DNA from: an uncultured Acidimicrobiales bacterium
GTDB lineage: Bacteria > Actinomycetota > Acidimicrobiia > Acidimicrobiales > SZUA-35
Assembly: GCA_937958015.1 (NCBI GenBank)
Contig: CALGOA010000223.1
Location: forward strand, 1-38,431
Direction of reading: 5' to 3'
DNA: 38,431 nt
Made by a program: the position numbers and the translations under genes. Of this stretch, positions 25,213 to 33,368 are shown one piece after another. The notes under the pieces are model-generated. The model searched no databases. It was given only the letters and a program-made list of their open reading frames with translations, and was not told the DNA's origin. Within the stretch, counting starts at the first letter, position 1; every line of letters begins with the position of its first letter.

Positions 25213-26073
25213 GTGGTTGAAATGAAGATGACAAGCGGAGGCGAAACGATCGAGCGGCGCACGGTCGCTCACCAACTACGTAGCCCGATGGGTCGGGTCG
25301 TGTTGGCCGTGGCCCAACAGGCTCTTCTTGCGCCTCTCGGCGCCGAGCGCCTGCTTCTGGGGGTTCGCGAACCCGGTGGTCGCTTCACCGTGGTGACCAC
25401 CGATGCGAGCAATGGGCCCGCCGCCGGACGACCACAGTTCGCCTGGAGTAAGGCCGCGCCGATCTTTGCCGCGCTGCGCTCGCAGGGGGTCGGGGGACCG
25501 GGCATCGTGGGCGACTGCGACGGACGGATCCTGTTCCGGTACGCCATGGCGGTTCCGGGTTCGTCGGAGGAGATCGTCGCTGGCGTGATCCTCGACGAAG
25601 AACCGGCCGACACCAACGCGGTTCGCGCCGCGGTTGGCTCGGCGGTCTACTCGCTCCTTCGTATCTCCGATGCCGACATCCCCGACGCCAGTGTGATCGT
25701 CTCCCTCGAGTCGGATTCCGATGGGTCAGCGGCCAGCGTTTCACTCCTCGCAGACAACGATCTTCGGACCGTGCGTCGGACGGGCCCGTCCTCGGCCCAT
25801 TCCACCGCGACCGCAACCCTGGACGCCCGGAGTCCCGGGATGCGTCTCCGTTTCGCTGACCAGGTTGCGGTGGACGGTGAGGCCGTCTCGTTGGTCGTCG
25901 TCGACGCTCCGGGGGTGGGAGCGGTGATCGGCGCGTCGAACATGTCCTCACCGGGGACGATCGCCCCGGCTCTGGCCGTCATGAAGGCGGTGAATTGGGC
26001 CGAACGAGACCGGGCCATGACCACGGATCGAGTGTCGGTCGAGGCATCGTTGACGGCCCGTTTGTCCGCCTGA
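25213..26073 (+). CDS. Protein of unknown function with GAF-like organisation
   Basis: I do not recognise this 286-residue soluble protein. Two segments look like mixed alpha/beta sensor folds (about 20-140 and 150-270), with a mainly hydrophobic core and no membrane helix. The segment HQLRSPMGR near residue 17 superficially resembles a histidine-kinase H-box, but no kinase ATPase domain follows, so I do not call it one. GAGGAG at 25205-25210 is a ribosome site too close to the GTG at 25213; the in-frame ATG at 25222 is an equally good start. It follows the protease by 31 bases and is probably co-transcribed with it. Confidence 0.65.
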   Translation: MVEMKMTSGGETIERRTVAHQLRSPMGRVVLAVAQQALLAPLGAERLLLGVREPGGRFTVVTTDASNGPAAGRPQFAWSKAAPIFAALRSQGVGGPGIVGDCDGRILFRYAMAVPGSSEEIVAGVILDEEPADTNAVRAAVGSAVYSLLRISDADIPDASVIVSLESDSDGSAASVSLLADNDLRTVRRTGPSSAHSTATATLDARSPGMRLRFADQVAVDGEAVSLVVVDAPGVGAVIGASNMSSPGTIAPALAVMKAVNWAERDRAMTTDRVSVEASLTARLSA

Positions 26074-26245
26074 TCCGTAGGCCGCGGCTCCCCGGAACAC
26101 GATCGAAGTGGCACGCCTGGCACGGGCGCGGTGGTCCGGTCGTGCGGCGCGGCGGAACCGAACCCTCGGCCGGCTGTGAGCAATCGTCCATTCGTCTCTC
26201 GGGTGAACCGAAAGAGGGGTGCTGGCCGACTACCGTTGTACCGCT

Positions 26246-28462
26246 ATGCCGATTTTGCGTGTGATCAAGCGGCTCTCGTCGCTCGGGCTGATTCTGGTCG
26301 CTCTGTCGATGGTGTTCACCGCCACCGTCGTGACCATCGCTCCCGAGGTCGCCAACGTCTACACCTCCACCAGCAGTGTGAAGACCGAAATCACGCTCCA
26401 GGAGCTCACCGAGCGCTCGTCGATGTACGCCGCCGATGGATCGTTCCTCACGTTCCTGGTCGAGGAAAACCGGCAGAACGTCGACCTTGAAGACATCCCC
26501 CAGGAAGTGGTGATGTCGGTGCTGGCGGTCGAGGACTTCGATTTCTACCAGCACAGCGGCGTCAACTACCGAGCGGTATTCCGGGCCGCGTTGGCCAACG
26601 TCAACTCCGGCAGCATCGAAGGTGGCGGCTCTACAATCACCCAGCAGCTGGTGAAGCTGAACCTCCTTACCGACGAGCAGACCCTCGGACGCAAGATCCC
26701 CGAGGCGTTCCTGGCCCGGCAGATGGAGGAAGAGTTCACCAAGGACGAACTGCTTGAGCGCTACCTCAACAGTGTGTTCTTCGGATCCAACGCCTACGGC
26801 GTTCAGGCCGCAGCCGAGACCTACTTCGGCAAGGACGTCGGCGAACTGGGCTGGGAAGAGGGCGCCATGTTGGCCGGCATCATCAGCCGCCCCAGCGCCT
26901 ACAACCCGATTCGTTCGGCCGACCGGGCTCGTGAACGCCGCCGCATCGTTGCCGACCGGCTCCTGGCGGTCGAACTGGTGGACGAAGAGACGGCCCAGAG
27001 CATCAAGGATGCGCCGCTGCCGGCCGAACGTCGGACCCCCAAGTCGATCAAACCCAACGACTACTACGTTCAGGAGTCGCTGCTCAGCCTTCTGAACGAT
27101 CCCAAGTTCGACGAGGACCTCGGTTCGGACCCACAGGTCCGGTTCAATCAGGTCTACTACGGCGGTCTGAAGATCCACCTCAATCTCGATCCCGCCGCTC
27201 AAGCCGCAGCCCTGCAGGCCCGCGACGATCTGCTGCCCGACGACCCCCGGGGATTCACCTCGGCGATGGCGGCGGTCGATACCCACACCTCCGCCGTGAT
27301 CGCCATGGTCGGTGGCCCCGAGTTCGCCCGGGAACAGTTCAACATCGCCACTCAGGGCCTACGCCAGCCCGGCTCCTCGATGAAGACCTTCGTGCTCGCA
27401 GCTGCGTACGAAGCCGGCTACACCGCCCGCGACGTGATCCGCGGCGACAGCCCCTGTGAATTCGACAATCCCGGTGGTGTCCCCAACCCCTACGAGGTGA
27501 AGGGCGGAACCAAGTCCTACGCATTCCAGCGTCTCGACGCGGTCACCCGGTCCTCCAACAACTGTGCGTTCGTGCGGCTGGGCCAAGTGGTCGATAACCA
27601 GTCGGTCATCGATGTGTCCCGCCGTCTCGGGCTCACCACGCCGCTCGATCCGGTTCTCTCGCTGCCGCTGGGCTCCAAAGAGGTCTATGCGCTCGAGATG
27701 GCAGCTGCCTATGCCGCCTTCGGTAACGACGGCATCTACAACGCGCCCAGCTACGTCAGCCACATCGAAGACGCCGAGGGCAACATCATCTACGAGAACC
27801 GGCCGAACTCTCGTCGTGCCGTGTCGGTTCAGACCGCCCGGATGATCACCGAGACCCTCGAAGGCAACGTGCGGAACGGAACCGGTCAGAAGGCTCGCCT
27901 CCGCGATGGTCACGCCGCCGCTGGCAAGACCGGCACCGCCCAGAACAATGAGGACGCCTGGTTCGTCGGGTACACCGACTACATCACTACCGCCGTGTGG
28001 ATGGGCCATCCGGACGAGAAGGTCCCGATGCGCAACGTTCGCGGTATCGGCAACGTCTTCGGCGGTAGCGTGCCCGCTCCAATTTGGGGGCAGTTCAACA
28101 ACGCGTACCACGAGAATCTCGAACCGGTGGCGTTCGAGGACCCCGAACCTTACGGGGGCGGCAAGAAACTGAAGGTGGCAGGCGAGATCGACTTCTGTAG
28201 CGGCAGCGATCGCAATGCCCCCGATGGCACCGAACGGGTGGACACCAACGGCGACGGCAAGGTCGATTGTTTCCGGGCCCTGACGACCACCACCACAACG
28301 ACCACCACCATTCCTCCCACCACGGTTCCGCCGCCGACGGTGCCCGGCGCACCGCCCACCACGGCTCCAGCGCCCACCCCGGCCCCGCCGCAACCTGCTC
28401 CTGCCGTCTCCACCACCGTTCCTGCACGACCGCCCTCCAGTGGCGCTGGGCAGGGTGGCTGA
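26246..28462 (+). CDS. Class A penicillin-binding protein (bifunctional peptidoglycan synthase)
   Basis: This envelope enzyme polymerises glycan strands and crosslinks peptides outside the membrane. A membrane anchor lies at about residues 10-33. The glycosyltransferase (GT51) motifs include EDFDFYQHSG from about 96 and GGSTITQQLVK from about 128. The transpeptidase has SSMK (SxxK, about 377-380), SSN (SxN, about 436-438) and KTG (about 561-563). After the domain comes a segment with an EF-hand-like loop, DTNGDGKVDC, then a Thr/Pro-rich tail. I start at the ATG 26246; an in-frame GTG at 26219 adds nine residues. No strong ribosome site precedes the ATG, so a leaderless start is possible. Confidence 0.94.
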   Translation: MPILRVIKRLSSLGLILVALSMVFTATVVTIAPEVANVYTSTSSVKTEITLQELTERSSMYAADGSFLTFLVEENRQNVDLEDIPQEVVMSVLAVEDFDFYQHSGVNYRAVFRAALANVNSGSIEGGGSTITQQLVKLNLLTDEQTLGRKIPEAFLARQMEEEFTKDELLERYLNSVFFGSNAYGVQAAAETYFGKDVGELGWEEGAMLAGIISRPSAYNPIRSADRARERRRIVADRLLAVELVDEETAQSIKDAPLPAERRTPKSIKPNDYYVQESLLSLLNDPKFDEDLGSDPQVRFNQVYYGGLKIHLNLDPAAQAAALQARDDLLPDDPRGFTSAMAAVDTHTSAVIAMVGGPEFAREQFNIATQGLRQPGSSMKTFVLAAAYEAGYTARDVIRGDSPCEFDNPGGVPNPYEVKGGTKSYAFQRLDAVTRSSNNCAFVRLGQVVDNQSVIDVSRRLGLTTPLDPVLSLPLGSKEVYALEMAAAYAAFGNDGIYNAPSYVSHIEDAEGNIIYENRPNSRRAVSVQTARMITETLEGNVRNGTGQKARLRDGHAAAGKTGTAQNNEDAWFVGYTDYITTAVWMGHPDEKVPMRNVRGIGNVFGGSVPAPIWGQFNNAYHENLEPVAFEDPEPYGGGKKLKVAGEIDFCSGSDRNAPDGTERVDTNGDGKVDCFRALTTTTTTTTTIPPTTVPPPTVPGAPPTTAPAPTPAPPQPAPAVSTTVPARPPSSGAGQGG

Positions 28463-28475
28463 GCGACACTAGGCC

Positions 28476-29195
28476 ATGGCCGCCGAGCAATTCGAACAAC
28501 TTCTTCGCACGCAAGAGCTCGACACGCGGCTCGCCCAGATTGCGCACGCAAAGGCGACCCACCCCCTGCTCGACAAGATCGCCGCGACCCAGGAGCACTC
28601 CGCCACGGTTGCCGCCGGTGTGCAGGACGAACGCGAAGAACGACATGCGTTGGAACGAAACCAGAAACGTCTGGATGACGAGGTCGCGATGATCGACGCC
28701 AAACGCGCCGACATCGAGGGAAAGCTCTACGACGGATCGGTCACCGCCACTAAAGATCTCTTGGCGATGCAGGAAGAGTCCAAGAACCTGGGGGAGCGCA
28801 AGGCGTCGGTCGAGGATGACGAGCTCGAGATCATGGAGCAGATGGAAACTCTGCAGGGGGTCCTCGATACCGCACAGGCCACCATCGATGCCAACGACGA
28901 ATCGATCGCAGGGTTCGAAGCGGAACTGGCCGCAGCGATTGCCGAACTGGACGCCGAGGGCGCGCAGGTGCAGGCCGAACGAGAATCGGTGGTTGTCAGC
29001 GTTGAACCCGAGCTACTGGCCGAATACGAACGGCTCCGGTCCAGCCGACCAGGCATCGTGGTCGCTCGACTGGTGGGCGGGGTCTGCCAGGCATGTCATA
29101 TGGGTCTCAGTGCGGTCACGGTCGATCAGATCGGCAAGCTTCCACCCGAGGCTGTGGTCCACTGCGACCAATGCGGGGCACTACTGGTCCGCTGA
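28476..29195 (+). CDS. Coiled-coil protein with C-terminal C4 zinc ribbon (DUF164/CdsZ type)
   Basis: A 239-residue protein made of two long antiparallel helices, residues about 5-180, rich in Glu, Lys and Ala. A zinc ribbon follows with CQAC and CDQC pairs in the last 40 residues. This is the architecture of the widespread C4-type zinc-ribbon family (DUF164, named CdsZ in Chlamydia), thought to bind nucleic acid or act as a scaffold; its role outside Chlamydia is not settled. It starts 14 bases after the penicillin-binding protein and overlaps the next gene by one base, so the three may be an operon. Confidence 0.88.
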   Translation: MAAEQFEQLLRTQELDTRLAQIAHAKATHPLLDKIAATQEHSATVAAGVQDEREERHALERNQKRLDDEVAMIDAKRADIEGKLYDGSVTATKDLLAMQEESKNLGERKASVEDDELEIMEQMETLQGVLDTAQATIDANDESIAGFEAELAAAIAELDAEGAQVQAERESVVVSVEPELLAEYERLRSSRPGIVVARLVGGVCQACHMGLSAVTVDQIGKLPPEAVVHCDQCGALLVR

Positions 29196-29683
29196 TGTTC
29201 TTGTGGTTCGTGATCCTGGCTCCGGTGCTGGTGGCAGAGATCTTTCAGAGTCCGATGGCGGACTACCGGGTGGTTGCTCTCGGAGCGGCCCTTCCACTGC
29301 TGGAGGTCGTCTTTGGCCACCCGCGGTACCTGCACACCATGGCGGTGGCGATGGGGTTGATGGCGATCGTCATGTTGGCGACATCGAATCATCGTCTGAT
29401 TCGCCGACGACTGCTCGGTATCCCGATCGGCCTCCTGCTACATCTCGTGCTTGACTTCTCGTGGACCCAGAGTGAGTTGTTGTGGTGGCCGGCCTTCGGC
29501 TTCGATTTCGACGAGGCCGGTTCGGCGGCGTTCACCCGCCCGCTCGCTGTGGGCTTGTTGTTGGATCTGGTGGCCTGCGTCGTGGGGTACTGGGCGTTCC
29601 GGCGTTACGAGTTGGACGATCCAGCGAATCGCCAGCTGCTGCTCAAGAGCGGCCGCCTCAACCGCGCCGCAATGCCCACCTAG
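29195..29683 (+). CDS. Small multi-pass membrane protein of unknown function
   Basis: 162 residues with about four to five membrane helices. The ATG at 29195-29197 shares its A with the TGA of the upstream zinc-ribbon gene, which fixes the start and implies coupled translation. The segment LLLHLVLDFSW, with a His and an Asp in a helix, together with HPRYLHT, resembles membrane metal-dependent hydrolase families of the YdjM/DUF457 type, but the match is weak. The C-terminus is cytoplasmic and basic. The function is unknown. Confidence 0.82.
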   Translation: MFLWFVILAPVLVAEIFQSPMADYRVVALGAALPLLEVVFGHPRYLHTMAVAMGLMAIVMLATSNHRLIRRRLLGIPIGLLLHLVLDFSWTQSELLWWPAFGFDFDEAGSAAFTRPLAVGLLLDLVACVVGYWAFRRYELDDPANRQLLLKSGRLNRAAMPT

Positions 29684-29712
29684 CCGTACGCCTTCGTTCT
29701 GTGTGCAAATTC

Positions 29713-29783
29713 CTGATGGGGACTACATCTGACGGTGTTTCGGGCGGCTAGAACGCCCCCGATGTAGTTGCCATCAGCTTTTT
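29713..29783 (+). terminator. Long hairpin with T-run, diverged member of the palindromic element family
   Basis: CTGATGGGGACTACATC (29713-29729) pairs with GATGTAGTTGCCATCAG (29761-29777) apart from a two-base bulge, and an inner GGGCG/CGCCC hairpin sits in the loop. TTTTT follows at 29779-29783, so it can terminate the preceding gene. The outer stem matches copy A of the intergenic element, with a paired C-G to A-T change. Confidence 0.75.
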
Positions 29784-29828
29784 CGATCCGAACCCGGGTC
29801 GGCTGTCTGGCTTGTCGGTGTACGCCAC

Positions 29829-29915
29829 CAAATTGCGTTCGGCCAGCACAATCCGCCCAAATTGCGTGCGGCGAGCACATTCCACCCAAATTGCGGTCCG
29901 AGAACACATTCGTTG
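29829..29915. repeat. Three 29-bp tandem repeats upstream of rnpB
   Basis: The units begin at 29829, 29858 and 29887, each with CAAATTGCG followed by a diverged middle and ACA(A/T)TC near the end. Units 1 and 2 are most alike. There are no unique spacers between units, so this is not CRISPR. The repeats lie 77 bases upstream of rnpB and could be a protein-binding array; no gene is present in the 29684-29992 gap. Confidence 0.75.
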
Positions 29916-29992
29916 TGTCGGCAGCCGGACAGAACGCGCCGATGTGTTCGCCCGACGCAGTTTGCCCATCAGGACCGCTGTACGCTCGCACC

Positions 29993-30335
<343 letters not shown>

Positions 30336-30508
30336 CCCGCCTCTACTCTCAAAGTCTTGTTTAGGGGGCTGTGGGCCAGTATCTAGACGGGTTTCAGCGA
30401 ACGTCGAACCATCTACAAAGGTCTTGGAGAATCGACCGTTTTCTGGTCTTTTCGCGGTCTGTCCGCGGTCTAGGACCGCCCTCGACGGTCGAGCGTCGGA
30501 TCTGGGAT

Positions 30509-30545
30509 GCCGCTCTCGGCACGAGAGGATCATGCCGAGAGCGGC
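30509..30545 (-). terminator. Inverted repeat downstream of the capsid-like gene
   Basis: GCCGCTCTCGGCA (30509-30521) pairs perfectly with TGCCGAGAGCGGC (30533-30545) around 11 bases. A second inverted repeat, GTCGAGCGGTC (30587-30597) with GACCGCTCGAC (30619-30629), lies closer to the capsid stop and has a T-rich loop on the minus strand. Both could terminate the capsid-like gene; neither has a strong T-run after the stem. Confidence 0.5.
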
Positions 30546-30643
30546 GGTCGGCGGCACGAGCGACTTGCGGGTGCTCGTGTCGCCAGGTCGAGCGGTCAAA
30601 GAAAGGTAGGGGTTCGCCGACCGCTCGACGATCACGGCGACGA

Positions 30644-31339
30644 TCAGATCGTCATGTGGCGGAACGCCTTGCGGTTCACAGGTGCGCCGCCGACACGCCA
30701 GTAGGCGAACAGGCCACGCTGCCCTGTCGGTCGGTTGTTAGCGCCGAAGAGGTGTGGCACAGTCTCGACGGTCATGCCTGCACGGTCGGCGATCACGTAC
30801 TGCGAGAAATCGCCGAAGATCAGATCGACGGGCGAGGCTGTGATCGCGTCGTCCTCATAGGCCAGTCGCCCGATAAGGCGCTGCACGCCGTCGGCGGTGA
30901 AATCGACTGTGAAGTCGGCGTCGCCGCCGTTGCCGAGCGCCTGCATCGCCGCCAGGTTCAGCGAGTCGCTGAGCCACGCCGACCGCTTGCGGTATTTCGA
31001 CGGCAGCTTGGCCCGCAGGTAGCGGACGTCGGCAGAGCTGAGCACGCCTGCGCCTGCGGGTGCGACTGCCTGAGCGGCGCCGTTGGCGGCGAGGTCGGTC
31101 ACGAGCCCGAGCGGCTGATCGACGCCCGTGCCGCTGATAAAGGCGGTCGCCTCTAGCTCGTCTTTGGCGTCGGAGAACATGAGGGCCATCTCGCGGGTGA
31201 GCTCGCCGTAGTCTGCGCCGAGCTCGATCGAGTAGGGCGTGAACGCCGACGCATAGTCGCCCGCAGCACGAGCTCGCTCGACGTGCCGCTGCGCCTCTCG
31301 GCGGCGGCGCTCGGCGTAGCGGTCGGGTGCAGGGATCAT
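30644..31339 (-). CDS. HK97-type major capsid protein, shortened
   Basis: Residues about 33-231 match the C-terminal part of HK97-fold capsid proteins: FTPYSIELGADYGELTREM, then FISGTGVDQPLGLV, ASPVDLIFGDFSQYVIADR and RGLFAYWRVGGAPVNRKAF. A full-length capsid has about 300-400 residues with an N-arm and delta domain, which are missing here. It is not a simple random truncation: the ATG has AGAAGG upstream at good spacing and is followed by about 30 charged residues (PDRYAERRRREAQR) before the homology begins. This looks like an internal deletion fused to the original start or a rebuilt reading frame. A hairpin (31367-31390) lies in the leader, and no capsid protease or portal is nearby. The frame is open throughout. 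Confidence 0.78.
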   Translation of the reverse strand: MIPAPDRYAERRRREAQRHVERARAAGDYASAFTPYSIELGADYGELTREMALMFSDAKDELEATAFISGTGVDQPLGLVTDLAANGAAQAVAPAGAGVLSSADVRYLRAKLPSKYRKRSAWLSDSLNLAAMQALGNGGDADFTVDFTADGVQRLIGRLAYEDDAITASPVDLIFGDFSQYVIADRAGMTVETVPHLFGANNRPTGQRGLFAYWRVGGAPVNRKAFRHMTI

Positions 31340-31595
31340 TTCTGTGCCTTCTGGGGTTGGTCGTTGTCGCCCGACGCCAGGGTCGGGCGATCTGTGCGAT
31401 CTCGACGCACGGGCGCACGAGGGCGGGCGAGCGTCTCAACCCTCGACAGGTCTGCATGAGGCGAGTGGGCTCAGCGAGGGCGCTCGATCAGCAGGTGATC
31501 GGTCGAGCTGATTCGCCGCTCACGCTAGCCGACAGATCGGCTATATCGCAAATGCGACTATGCTTCGTGGTCGAACGCGCCTCTCAGTCGCGGAT

Positions 31596-31823
31596 CTAGC
31601 GACCTGGGATTCGGAGGTGCCGAGCTACTCGATCCTCAAGCGTCTGATAAAGCTCGTCGGCGAGGGCGTCCTTCCGACGTGTCATCTCGGCGCGGCTGTA
31701 GTTGCCGGTTGGGATCTCGCCCTCGACCTCGATCCCCGTAGGCCGATGCGTGAGGTGAAGCGACGCGCACCGCGAGTGGTTCGATCGTGAGGATCGGGCG
31801 CTGCGCTTCTTACCGCTCGACAT
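31596..31823 (-). pseudogene. Small phage-type protein, probably frameshifted
   Basis: On the minus strand an ATG at 31823 opens MSSGKKRSA. In the same frame the C-terminal half (LHLTHRPTGIEVEGEIP, then TRRKDALADELYQTL) reads as a normal protein. The stretch between is Ser/Arg-rich junk in this frame but reads RPILTIEPLAVRVAS in another frame, which suggests two compensating small indels. The intended product would be about 75 residues. I do not recognise a function. The remainder of the 31340-31595 and 31824-32096 stretches shows no supported gene. Confidence 0.35.
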
Positions 31824-32096
31824 GCTCGATCCGCTCACAGCGACTTCTCTACGATTCAGTCGCCACTCGGCTCGTTTGTCTTTCGCCACCCGATCATCGT
31901 GCACCAATTTCGCCGCCGCCGAAAGCATTTTCTGCTCACGGCGCGCGCTTTTTGTGCCCAATTTCGCACGGGATCGGGCAAGGGCCCGGACGTGTCGCCG
32001 GGCGGCGGGCCCCAAAGCGTGAGCCAAGTACCCCCTACCTCTGATGGGGAGTCGAGCCCATCACCGACCGTCACACTCTCCACGTAGGGTCGTTGT

Positions 32097-33353
32097 ATGA
32101 GCGTTGACGAGCAGGTGAGCGAACACGATATTTGGGCGGTTCTGGGTGAGATCGTCGATCTGGTTAGTCAGATTGACGACCCCCCCGCTGATGTCTCAGC
32201 AGAGCTGGTTCGCATCTCAGCGGTCGCATCAACCGCTGCGGATATTCGTACGAACGTGCCGAGCGAGCTGATCCCGCTCGGAGTCCTAAAGGCGATGATG
32301 CCCAACGCGACAAGTGCCAGGAGTCAACTATCCAGCGCGATCAGCCAGGCACAGGAGCCGCAGAAGGCGACGCACATCCGCAATGCTGAAACCCAGATCG
32401 ACAATTTGGCTACAGCGTCGGGTTGGCTTATGCCCTACTCACACAATGCTGTCGCCCCGTCACCCTCAACGGTGACCGCTGCGCAGCGGGCTATCGCGTC
32501 GATCCAAGAAAAGGCAGACGGATTTGAGCAGCGAATCACTGAGCTGGAGGGCGAGCTCGCTGCGAAGGTGGAGGCGGAGGCAGATCGAGCCAGCACCGCA
32601 GCCACGGAGGCGAAGTCGAGGCTTGATCTCGTGACCGAGCAAGTCGGTGATCTGGGAACACGCATAAGCGAGGACGAAGGAAGGCTCGACAAGGAAATCG
32701 CCAGGCAGCAGCAGGCATTCGCTACCGCGCAGCAGGACCGTGACAAGGCCTGGCTTGCAGAAAAAGGCGATGCTCTTTCAACGCTCGCCGATGATGCGAC
32801 CACCCGAATTGAGAAGATCGAGACCGCCGCCAACGGATCGCTCGAGAAGGTCAAGAATGCCGAGACGGAGGCCCAGGAGCTCGTCGGCAGTATCTCCGTT
32901 GGTGCCCTCGCCAACGGGTACGAACAGGACGCCAACGAGGACACCATCGTTCAGCGCATTTGGCAGGGAGCAGTACTTGCGTCGACAGTTGGGGCAGTCT
33001 GCACGGCGATCTGGGCCTTCGGCGATGCCGACATTGACGGCGACTTTCAAGCAGACCGATTCCTAGCTCGGGCTGTCGTCGTTGCGTTGCTCACCGCCTT
33101 TGCCACCTACTCGGCGCGACAAGCGGGGGTCCATCGAGATCGAGCAACCTGGTCGAGGGGGATGCAGCGACAGCTTCAGAGCTTCGGGCCCTACATCGAG
33201 TCGTTGCCTAAGAATCAGCGGGAGGAGCTGCGGGCACAGCAGACGTCGCGGTTCTTCCCTGTGATCGCGGCACCGTCGCCTGCCAAGGGTGACGACAGGT
33301 TCGGTAGTGCGGGCTCGATCACCGACGCAGCAAAGAAGGCAGCTAGCGACTAG
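32097..33353 (+). CDS. Coiled-coil protein with two C-terminal membrane helices, element cargo
   Basis: I do not recognise this 418-residue protein. The N-terminal 120 residues are mostly helical and acidic (SVDEQVSEHDIWAVL). A long heptad-rich coiled coil runs from about 125 to 262 (KADGFEQRITELEGELAAK and on). Two membrane helices follow at about 289-308 and 322-341, joined by a short acidic loop, and the last 75 residues are polar and basic, ending in a flexible tail. It is the only clearly intact cargo gene in the rnpB element and lies just upstream of the integrase remnant, a place where phages and satellites often carry accessory or anti-phage genes. A membrane-acting effector is possible but unproven; no enzymatic motif is visible. 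Confidence 0.75.
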   Translation: MSVDEQVSEHDIWAVLGEIVDLVSQIDDPPADVSAELVRISAVASTAADIRTNVPSELIPLGVLKAMMPNATSARSQLSSAISQAQEPQKATHIRNAETQIDNLATASGWLMPYSHNAVAPSPSTVTAAQRAIASIQEKADGFEQRITELEGELAAKVEAEADRASTAATEAKSRLDLVTEQVGDLGTRISEDEGRLDKEIARQQQAFATAQQDRDKAWLAEKGDALSTLADDATTRIEKIETAANGSLEKVKNAETEAQELVGSISVGALANGYEQDANEDTIVQRIWQGAVLASTVGAVCTAIWAFGDADIDGDFQADRFLARAVVVALLTAFATYSARQAGVHRDRATWSRGMQRQLQSFGPYIESLPKNQREELRAQQTSRFFPVIAAPSPAKGDDRFGSAGSITDAAKKAASD

Positions 33354-33368
33354 GACGAAACGCATCGG

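Noticed and set aside
29829..29915. Possible CRISPR array
   Set aside because: The three units are directly adjacent without spacers and are diverged. No cas gene is in the window.
30371..31156. Plus-strand 261-codon frame over the capsid region
   Set aside because: The minus strand carries clear HK97 capsid homology over the same bases. The plus frame has no recognisable features.
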